Shown: piece after piece, positions 56,587 to 64,000 of the stretch
How positions within the stretch are numbered: position 1 is the first letter of the stretch
Layout: each line of letters starts with the position of its first letter
DNA from: Inia geoffrensis
Lineage: Eukaryota > Chordata > Mammalia > Artiodactyla > Iniidae
NCBI GenBank assembly: GCA_036417435.1
Contig: CM070913.1
Location: 92,061,373 to 92,125,372, forward strand
Length of the DNA stretch: 64,000 bases
Reading direction: 5' to 3'
The notes under the pieces: generated by a model
What the model was told of the DNA's origin: nothing
What the model saw: the letters and a program-made list of their open reading frames with translations, nothing else
The model's database searches: none
Position numbers and translations under genes: made by a program

Positions 56587-58088
56587 ATGCTGATTTTTAA
56601 CCCAAGGTTTTATCCTTGAAAGAGGCAGCTTAGGAGCGATTTTGTCAACCGTGCTGACAGGTTTGGACTCTGGGTCTGTTCACCAGGCCGGAGAGGGACA
56701 TTTTTTTGTGGGCTGAGTTTGTTTACTTCCGGAAAAACTTGGCTTCCTGTTTCTAAGGGGGAACAGGTTTAAAAGGCCTCATAAAGAAGGGCTCTGAGCC
56801 TCTAAACATCCAATGGCTCTTAGAGAGCAACACTTGATGAGTTATGTGTAAAGGAATCAGCAACATAAGGGTTGAATTTCCTCGCAGATACACAAAGGTT
56901 ATAAATTAAGGGGGGAAGAGTCATGTCAAAACATGTTCCAGCTCTGAGCCAGAACTGAAAACACTTGGAAATTGATTTGGAGATGGTGGAGGGACCCGTG
57001 TCCTATCTCAGGACATCCTTCCCGGTTTGTAAGATTTATTTATTTTTTACAAAAACGGCAGAGGAGTTTCAGACACAGGTTCTCGTGTAAATCACCAAGG
57101 TTCTTTGTTTTGTTTTTTCTTCCTGAAAGATAGTCCTGCATGGGGACGCTAAGCATTCTTGATTTGTGTTGGTTTTAATTGAGGTTTCAAAGAAAGGACT
57201 GTAGCTTTTACAGCTTTCGGTGTGTTTCTTATTTAGATTAAGACCTCAGGAAGCATAAAGCTCATTAAATTCAGGGCTCTATCAGAGTGACTACGTGCCC
57301 TTTCTTTCACCTGTTGTCAGGAGATTTATTCATCGACAGCCTTTACATTTGACTGTGGGTAGAGGACATTCTCTCACTTGGCACATGAACGAAGAGGTAG
57401 AAAACCGCAAGACTGAGGGGGTCGATGCACATGAAAAGAGAGATGTGGGAATTTCTGCTTGAGGCCCTATTCCTGGGAAATATTTAATGATCTAGGACCG
57501 CAAAGACATGAACACACAATTTTTTTCTTTTAAGATTCTTATTTAAAAAAAAACTTTGAAAATCTCACCGTGATGAAAAATGGATATGCAACTGCTGTCC
57601 AAAGTGGACTTTCTAAGCACATACATGTCTAGCGTGCTTACATAATTTCTTGAATTCATTTACAAAGGGTGGTGGGCTCTGAGCAGATTGAAAACAAAGC
57701 CAGGATACCAAGGGGTCCACACCAGAGACATTTGTTTCCCTCCCATCTTTAAAAAAATAAAATTGGCAAGAAGAATGTTTTCCTAAGCCACTCCACCTAC
57801 TAATTATGTCGCACCACCAGCTCAGCTCAGCAGAGACCAGAAAGACGGGTCACCAGGACCTGAAAAACAGCATAGACTTGTCCTCCTAAACCACCTTCGG
57901 CCAAGGTGCCGGCCGGCAAGATGCTCACAAATCCTAGAACTGCCTGTGAGTTCCTATTCACAGGGATGCCTAGCAAGGATGACACAGGGGTACAGATGTC
58001 ATGACGAGCGCAGCTGAGTTCCTTAAAGTGGCAGGCAATTATTTGTCACCGGCTGGATACCTTTGTCCATGCTTGGTGCTGTAAATAT
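56587..58088. other. Unique, repeat-free sequence
   Basis: About 1.5 kb without a recognised repeat or gene. An ETS-like CTTCCGGA lies at about 56727-56734. Confidence 0.5.
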
Positions 58089-58098
58089 AAGAAGACTA

Positions 58099-58226
58099 GG
58101 GACTTCCCTGCCAGTCCAGTGGTTAAGGCAGTGCACTTGCACTGCAGGGGGCATGGGTTCAATCCCTGGTCGGGGAAATAAGATCCTGCATGCCTCGCAT
58201 AGCACAGCCAAAAAAACACAAAAGCC
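58099..58226 (+). mobile_element. CHR-1-type SINE
   Basis: GGGACTTCCCTGCCAGTCCA head and GGGTTCAATCCCTGGTCGGG B-box region, ending in GCCAAAAAAACACAAAAGCC. A weak duplication, AAGAAGA, flanks it (58089-58095, 58227-58233). Confidence 0.88.
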
Positions 58227-58233
58227 AAGAAGA

Positions 58234-58697
58234 ATGGAAGGAACCACAGATGATGTATGCATCCATCACTAACTCTATCTGGGGTATTTGGGAAGGTCCA
58301 CGTCCCTCTAAGGACGCCCCCCCCACCCCCACCGCCTTGCTCCTTCAGATTCACTCTCCTCCCTCTCTGTTCCCTGGGAGGCTGACCCCTGCTGTCTGTG
58401 TCTCCTTGACCTCTGGGTTGGGTCACTTTTGGCCAATGGGAGAGCGGAGGATGGGAGAAGGGTGTGCCCAGGTCCAGGGTATTTCCTCCTGATCCTGGCA
58501 GTGGAGGGATTCCTTGCCCTACAGCCCCACTCCTGTCTGGCTGCGGGTCCTCTTCAGGGCTCCATCCATTGCAGGGTCCCCTTGCTCACCTCTCCTCTGC
58601 CCCATCAGACCAGAGACTTCGTGGAACCCCTCTTGGCGGTTCTCTCAGGGCCCTGCCATCCACTTTTGGTTCTTTTAAGCGTTGCCACACTTCCATC
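58234..58697. other. Unique GC-moderate sequence
   Basis: Nothing recognised between two CHR SINEs. Confidence 0.5.
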
Positions 58698-58711
58698 AAG
58701 AATCCCTCCTT

Positions 58712-58920
58712 GGGCTTCCCTGGTGGCGAGGTGGTTGAGAGTCTGCCTGCCGATGCAGGGGACACGGGTTCGTGCCCCGGTCCGGGAGGATCCCACGTGC
58801 CGCGGAGCGGCTGGGCCCGTGAGCCATGACCGCTGAACCTGTGCGTCCGGAGCCTGTGCTCCGCAACGGGAGAGGCCACAACAGTGAGAGGCCCGTGTGC
58901 CGCAAAAAAAAGAAAAAAAA
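58712..58920 (+). mobile_element. CHR-2-type SINE with exact target-site duplication
   Basis: Full-length copy from GGGCTTCCCTGGTGGCGAGG to GTGTGCCGC and an A-rich tail. AAGAATCCCTCCTT occurs exactly on both sides (58698-58711 and 58921-58934). Confidence 0.96.
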
Positions 58921-58954
58921 AAGAATCCCTCCTTTAAACTCTCCCCAGGTAAAC

Positions 58955-59333
58955 CCTCTCTTAGCTCAGGCTGCTATAACAAAATACCATAAATTGGCTG
59001 GCTTCAACCACAGACATTTATGTCTCACAGTTCTGGAGGCTGGAAGTCCATGGTCAGGATGCCAGTGGATTTAGTTGCAGGTGACGACCCTCTTCCTGGC
59101 TTAAGGATGGCTGCCCTCTGGCTGTATCCTCACACAGCCTTTCCTCTGTGTGTGCAGAAATCTCCCTGTTTTCTCTTCTCATAAAGGCACTAATCCCATC
59201 CTGGGGGCTCCACCTTCATGACCTCATCTCAACTGAATCACCTCCCAGAGGGCCCTCCTCCAAATACCATCACATGGGGATTAGGGCTTTAACATGTGCA
59301 TTTTGGGGGGACACGAACATTTGGCTCATGACA
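58955..59333 (-). mobile_element. MLT1A-like LTR, minus strand
   Basis: On the minus strand it begins TGTCATGAGCCAAATG and continues with GATGAGGTCATGAAGGTGGA. It ends with GTGAGACATAAATGTCTGTG and GGTATTTTGTTATAGCAGCC. This is the ordinary MLT1 LTR order, complete from end to end. Confidence 0.85.
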
Positions 59334-59479
59334 TCCTCCGAGTGCCATCCGTTTTGTTCAGAAGCTTTACTGATACACGTCTCCTTGCCATGTAGAATTT
59401 AAGTCATTTCCACATTCATTGAATATCTATCTGTGGGTAGGCATGGGAGAAAAAAGACAAAGCTTACAACTGAATGTGC

Positions 59480-59585
59480 ATTAGGGTTATAAAGTGTTTG
59501 AAAAACATGATCTCCTTCCGTTTCCACAGAGATATGGTGTTATCCCCATTTTACAGGAGGGGAAAATGAGGATGCAAGAAAAGAA
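59480..59585 (+). mobile_element. MIR fragment
   Basis: GTGTTATCCCCATTTTACAG and GAGGGGAAAATGAGGATGCA are the MIR core. Short and diverged. Confidence 0.65.
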
Positions 59586-60149
59586 GGAGAAAGAGAGGAC
59601 ACAAATAACAGAGCAGTCACTGGTCACGTAATAGCTCCTGGCATGGGCTAAATCGGCTCAGTCAATACGCAGAATTTTTTGAGACAGCAAATACACAGTA
59701 GAAAACAGTGAGTGGCGAGAACTGGGGAGCCCTTCCCAGAAGTCAAGAGAGAACAAGCATTCGGTTCAGGCAGTAAATGGATCTGCAGCGTCATCTCCTA
59801 AATATAGCGCCGGCAGCCAGTTGCATTGGGGTTGCTTGCAGTCTGCAACCTGATTATTTCAAGGCTATTGCCCTGGAGGTGGAGACAGTGTTCCTGCCAG
59901 GAGGGCTCTGTGTTTCCCCTGAGGTTTCACCTGTCAGAGGGGGCTGCAGCCACCCGCACCTGCCCTGCAGAGCCCCAGGTATGTGACGGCAGAGGCCAGG
60001 CTCTCCCCAGCTCTGCAGCTCGGGGTGGGGGACACCTGGTCACAGTGGTGGTCGAGTTGATGGATCTCCTGGAATTCCTGGGTGACCCGATCTGTCCCAC
60101 TGAACACTTGCTTCCCTCCCTGCTTCACTTTTAGGTGGATTTTTCTTTA
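59586..60149. other. Unique sequence
   Basis: No gene or repeat recognised. Confidence 0.5.
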
Positions 60150-60705
60150 AATAATTATTGAGGTGAAATTCACATAACAGAAAATGAAGCATTGGAAGGG
60201 TACACGTCAGTGGCATGTAGGGCGTTCACTGCGTTGTCCAGCCATCACCTCTATCAAGTTGCAAAACATTTCCATCACCCCCGCAAAGAAAAGCCTTTCT
60301 ATTAAGCAGTCACCCCCATTCCTCCCCACCACCCCGACCTCCTGGCAACCACCCATCTACTTCCCGTCTCTGTGGTTTAATCAATCCCCGATATTTCACA
60401 TAAATGTAATTGTACAACATGGGGCATTTTGTGCCTGGCTTCTTTCACTTAGCATTATGTTTCCAAGGTTCATCCATGGTGATCAGAATTCCCTTCCTTT
60501 TCAAGGCTGAATAATGTTCCAAGAATGGACGGGCCACCTTTGTGTATCCATTCACCAGTTGATGGACACTTGGGTTGTTTCCACTTTGGGAATATTGTGA
60601 ATAGTGCGGCTGTGAGCATTTGCGTACGAGTTTCTGTGTGGACCTGTGTTTTCGTTTCTTGTTAGGTTGATATTTTAATCCAGTTGGATGGTAGGTTTGT
60701 TCCGT
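60150..60705 (-). mobile_element. Old L1 fragment, minus strand
   Basis: The plus strand shows the reversed text of an old mammalian L1 3' part: TTGAGGTGAAATTCACATAA, CCTCCTGGCAACCACCCATC, GGCTGAATAATGTTCCAAGA and CCAGTTGATGGACACTTGGG. No 3' tail is intact. It is diverged and probably predates cetaceans. Confidence 0.75.
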
Positions 60706-61147
60706 GTAGAGATTAGATGGTTCCAGGGAGAAAGTTTGCAAAGAGGAGGGAAACATTTCTCTTACTTTGGGACAGATGGGCTATAATAGAAAACCACGCT
60801 CTCCCACGCTGGCTGGACCCCTTCTGCTCCTCTGGGGTCTTCCTAGCCCCACTGATTGGCAGCCCCATGTCATGGAGTGTCATCCTCCCCAGACCCTGAG
60901 CTCCACCGGGTGCTCACACCTTCATCAAGACCAGCCACACTCCTCCCTGCAAAGCTCGAGGGCATGAGGCCGCCATGGATCCCAATACGTGACAACTGTC
61001 ATCACCCTTCTCACTCCTGCCTTAAACCCAAGTCTGTGCCCTTGCCTAAGGTGGACCCCCCATGTGTTCCCTCAATCCCAGACCCTCCTGTGTTTCTCAC
61101 AGTTCACTTCTTTCATTTCCCCCTCCCAAACGTAATGAATAAACTCC
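60706..61147. other. Unique sequence
   Basis: No gene or repeat recognised. Confidence 0.5.
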
Positions 61148-61692
61148 CCTGTAGGGTTTTGAATTGGGTCCTTCAAAAGACACGTCTGAGTCCTCTGATT
61201 CTGGGAACGTGGCCTTATTGAGAAGAAAGGTCTTCTCAGATGTAATCAAGTTAAGGATCTTGGGATGTGATCATTCTGAATTTAGGGTGTGCGCTCAGTC
61301 CAGTGACAGGCGTCTTCATAAGAGAAAGGAGGGAACTTCCCGGGCGGTCCAGTGGTTAGGACTCTGCACTCTCACCACCGGGGTTCCTGGTTTGATCCCT
61401 GGTTGGGGAACTAAGATCCCACAAGCCACCCCCCCCCCAAAAAAAAGAGAAAGGAGTGGGAGATTTGAGACACAGAAACACGTGGCAGAGGACCAGGTGA
61501 AGATGGAGGCTGAGATTGGAGTGATGTGGACACCAGCCGAGGAGCCTGGCATCACCAGGAGCCGGAGGAGGGAGGAAGGAGGTCCGTGGACAGAGCACAG
61601 CCCTGCCCACACCTTGGTCTCAAACTTCTGGCCCCCTGAACAGTAAGAGAACAAACTTCTGTTATTGTAAGCCATTGACTTGGCGCTCATTT
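61148..61692 (+). mobile_element. MLT1-type LTR split by a CHR-1 SINE
   Basis: GGTTTTGAATTGGGTCCTTC, AGATGTAATCAAGTTAAGGA, then after the SINE GTGGCAGAGGACCAGGTGAA, GATGGAGGCTGAGATTGGAG and AACTTCTGTTATTGTAAGCC follow an MLT1-type LTR. Confidence 0.75.
61332..61445 (+). mobile_element. CHR-1-type SINE inserted in an MLT1-like LTR
   Basis: Head GGAACTTCCCGGGCGGTCCA, B-box region GGTTTGATCCCTGG, then a C run and A run. The exact duplication AGAGAAAGGAG flanks it at 61321-61331 and 61446-61456. The host repeat continues on both sides. Confidence 0.92.
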
Positions 61693-62019
61693 TTTACGGT
61701 AGCCCCGGGAGGTGAAAAACAAAGTATGTTTAACAAGTGGCTGTGAGGACACAGGTGCTCGAGCTTCCCGGGCTGAGTCCAGACCCTGCCTCCTGGTATC
61801 CACGGGCTGCATGGCCTCCAGCGAGTCATCGCACGTTCACGGGGCTCACTGGAAAATGAGGACCCGTGGCCATGCTTCTTGGGGCAGTGAGGACCGTGGT
61901 CCGTGCACCTGTCCAGAGCATAGCCTGTGACTCAGGGCCAGGGAGACTGGCAGCTGCGGTCCACCCCTGCCGTCTCAATCCGTGAATGGCACATCCTTAT
62001 CCAAACCCAAACCCTTGGC
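61693..62019. other. Mostly unique sequence, possible MIR trace
   Basis: CTGGAAAATGAGGACCCGTG may be a very decayed MIR core. Nothing else seen. Confidence 0.35.
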
Positions 62020-62552
62020 CACCATTTTTAAAATTGAAGTATCATTGATTTACAGTGTTGTGTTAATTTCTGCTGTACAGCAAAGCGATTCTGTTATACA
62101 TATATATATATATATACATATATATGTATATATGTATATATATTCTTTTTTATATTATCTTCCATGATGGTCTATCACAGGATATTGAATGTAGTTCTCT
62201 ATGCTCTACAGTAGCACCTTGTTTTTTACCCATCCTATATATACTAGTTTGCATCTGCTAACCCCAACCTCACACTCCATCCCTCCCCTAACCCCCTCCC
62301 CCTTGGCAACCACCAGTCTGTCCTCTACGTCTGTGAGTCTGTTTCTGTTTGTAGATAGGTTCATTTGTGTCATATTTTAGATTCCACATATAAGTGATAT
62401 CACACGGTATTTGTTGTTCTCTGTCTGACTTATTTCACTTAGTATGATCATCTCTAGGTCCATCCATGTTGCTGCACGTGGCATTGTTTCATGCTTTTTT
62501 ATGGCTGAGTAGTGTTCCATTGTATACATGTACCACATCTTCTTTATCCTTG
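62020..62552 (-). mobile_element. L1 3' end, minus strand, with TA repeat
   Basis: Reversed L1 signatures are clear: GATTTACAGTGTTGTGTTAA, TTCTGCTGTACAGCAAAGCG, GATCATCTCTAGGTCCATCC and TTATGGCTGAGTAGTGTTCC. A TA-rich microsatellite (62097-62145) grew inside the 3'UTR. This is the same family as the 31.5 kb and 11.6 kb copies. Confidence 0.85.
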
Positions 62553-62854
62553 GCACCATCTTGAATCCCTACTTCCCTGTCCCTGTATCCGAGGAACATC
62601 TGTTCTGCACTGGTCTGTAAGAGTCCTCTCCTGCTCTCTTTTCCGTGATCCACGAGCCGATTTTTCAACCCCTACCCCCCGTCTGGACCAGTGTAGTTGC
62701 CTCCAAATTGGTCTGGTCGCCAGCATTCTCTCCCGCCCCAGTGCGTGCAATGGAATTTGCCCCTCAGGGATTTCTGTAAAGGCAGTGAGTGTGGCCTTCT
62801 CCCAAGTCCTGCTCCCATGGGAGGCATGACCCCATGTCTTTTTTTGGCTTAAGA
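62553..62854. other. Unique sequence
   Basis: No gene or repeat recognised. Confidence 0.5.
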
Positions 62855-62867
62855 AATGTGAAATCTG

Positions 62868-63058
62868 GGCTTCCCTGGTGGCGCAGTGGTTGAGAGTCCG
62901 CCTGCCGATGCGGGGGACATGGGTTCACGCCCCGGTCCGGGAAGATCCCACATGCCGCGGAGCGGTTGGGCCCATGAGCCAGGGCCGCTGAGCCTGCGCG
63001 TCCGAAACCTGTGCTCCGCAGCGGGAGAGGCCACAACAGCGAGAGGCCCGCGTACCGC

Positions 63059-63085
<27 letters not shown>
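62868..63085 (+). mobile_element. CHR-2-type SINE with long pure A tail
   Basis: Full-length copy ending GCGTACCGC followed by 27 uninterrupted As. AATGTGAAATCTG (62855-62867) and AATGTGACATCTG (63088-63100) flank it. The long clean tail suggests a fairly recent insertion, but the body has several differences from the copies nearby. Confidence 0.95.
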
Positions 63086-63089
<4 letters not shown>

Positions 63090-63100
63090 TGTGACATCTG

Positions 63101-63866
63101 TGGGTACAATGATCTGAACAGGGTGAAGAGTGGGGAAGAGAAGCAATGAAGGAAGGCTTCGCTCTCTAGCCTTAGAAGTCTGCAGGCACAGTCCCGGGCT
63201 AATTTCAGCTGAGGCTCAGAGAAGCACCCTGGGGTGGGCACAGAGCCTACCAATCCTCCAGGTGGTGCCCAGTGCACCTGGGACGGTCCCAGGGGACACC
63301 TTTCCTGTCTTCCCCCGCAGCCCTCCCAATGGCAAGTCACTCTGGGGACGAAGGGCTTTCGCTGTGTCAGCCAGATGTAGCCACTTCAGAGACACAGCAG
63401 AAGCAAGACAGCGTCAGGAGGTAATGGGTGATGATGACCTGCTCCCAGGCCGGCCACCCTAAACCCTCTCTTCCCACGCCACTGTCCCTCTGGGAGCGGA
63501 GCGTGGAGTCTTGTCACGTGACTTCAAACCCAACAGTCACCGGGGTCCTGTGGCTTCAGGATTTAGGCTCTGAAATGCAGGGCGTGTACCGCCATGTGCC
63601 GCCTGTGTTCGTCTCGGGGTTATCACGTGTCTGCATCTTCTGGAGAGATCGCAGGGGGCTCTGCCTGCCCGGTCCAGCCCTGCTTGTCGGCAGTCTGGGG
63701 GGCGGGGCTAGAGGGGGGGCTGCCCCTGCTGAGGGTCCGTTGATGGATGCGGTCCAACCCCGCTCCTCCCGTTTTCCTGGACACAGGGGGCAACCTTGGT
63801 GACTGAAGGCACGGAACACGGAGGTTCGGTTGCTCCAGAATCAAGAAGGCGGAGCTACTTCTCCAG
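63101..63866. other. GC-rich unique sequence near right edge
   Basis: GC content rises toward the right end and CpG becomes more frequent after about 63650. No ORF with a known domain. A C-rich run lies beyond it, at 63930-63967. Confidence 0.5.
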
Positions 63867-63883
63867 TGACGTCATCTTCCAAT
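63867..63883 (+). promoter_or_regulatory. CRE and CCAAT box at the right edge
   Basis: TGACGTCA (63867-63874) is followed four bases on by CCAAT (63879-63883), in a GC-rich stretch with GGGCGGGG at about 63701. The grouping is promoter-like, but no transcript or ORF is visible in the remaining 117 bases. Confidence 0.35.
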
Positions 63884-64000
63884 GGACCGCGTCCGGAATC
63901 CCAGGAGAAACGCAGCAGACAGAGCCGGGCCCTTCCCCCCCCCCACCCCCCCACCGCCCCACCCCCGGTCCACCGCTCGTGCTGACTCAGGCGTCTGGGG

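Noticed and set aside
1..64000. CRISPR arrays, operons, insertion sequences, riboswitches
   Set aside because: The DNA is mammalian nuclear. The regular repeats are microsatellites and SINEs, and there is no prokaryotic gene.

Overview
The window is vertebrate nuclear DNA, almost certainly from a cetacean. At least eight copies carry the CHR-2-type tRNA-derived SINE found in whales and dolphins (a head like GGGCTTCCCTGGTGGCGCAG and a tail ending in GTACCGC plus poly-A), and there are five CHR-1-like relatives. LINE-1 elements are of the cetartiodactyl type. I saw no BovB/RTE sequence, which argues against a ruminant. The species cannot be fixed from the sequence alone. All of this is inference from repeat content plus one gene.

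The only gene I can support is a complete single-exon FZD10 (Frizzled-10) on the plus strand at 43120-44865, inside a CpG island of roughly 41.9-44.6 kb. It has a Kozak start, a GC-box promoter region, an upstream ORF, and a 3'UTR of about 1.1 kb ending near a polyadenylation signal at 45965. Everything else is intergenic. This fits the gene-poor setting of FZD10 in other mammals, but no neighbouring gene enters the window.

Layout: 1-2.1 kb is mostly unique with an old L1 3' end. 2.1-7.8 kb is a nearly full-length, inactivated plus-strand L1. 7.8-21.5 kb mixes SINEs, MIRs, L2, MLT1-type LTRs, L1 tails and a GT repeat. 21.5-28.0 kb is a second nearly full-length L1 on the minus strand whose ORF1 frame is broken by only two stop codons. 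28-37 kb is unique sequence with MIR and L2 fragments, a 299-bp alternating purine-pyrimidine tract and another L1 tail. 37.4-43 kb is unusually poor in interspersed repeats and leads into the FZD10 promoter. 45.99-52.4 kb is mostly unique with a few old repeats. 52.4-63.1 kb is again repeat-rich, with nested L1, CHR SINE, MER5A and MLT1 copies. 63.1-64 kb is GC-rich unique DNA with a CRE and a CCAAT box at the right edge.

No prokaryotic-style system, CRISPR array, or convincing new protein-coding gene is present. The best leads are regulatory: an exact 20-bp palindrome made of two opposed TCF/LEF-type sites about 1 kb upstream of this Wnt receptor gene, a nearby cluster of CCATAAA boxes, a strong-context upstream ORF, and a very long potential Z-DNA tract. 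Names and boundaries of repeats were judged by eye from remembered consensus sequences, without a database search.
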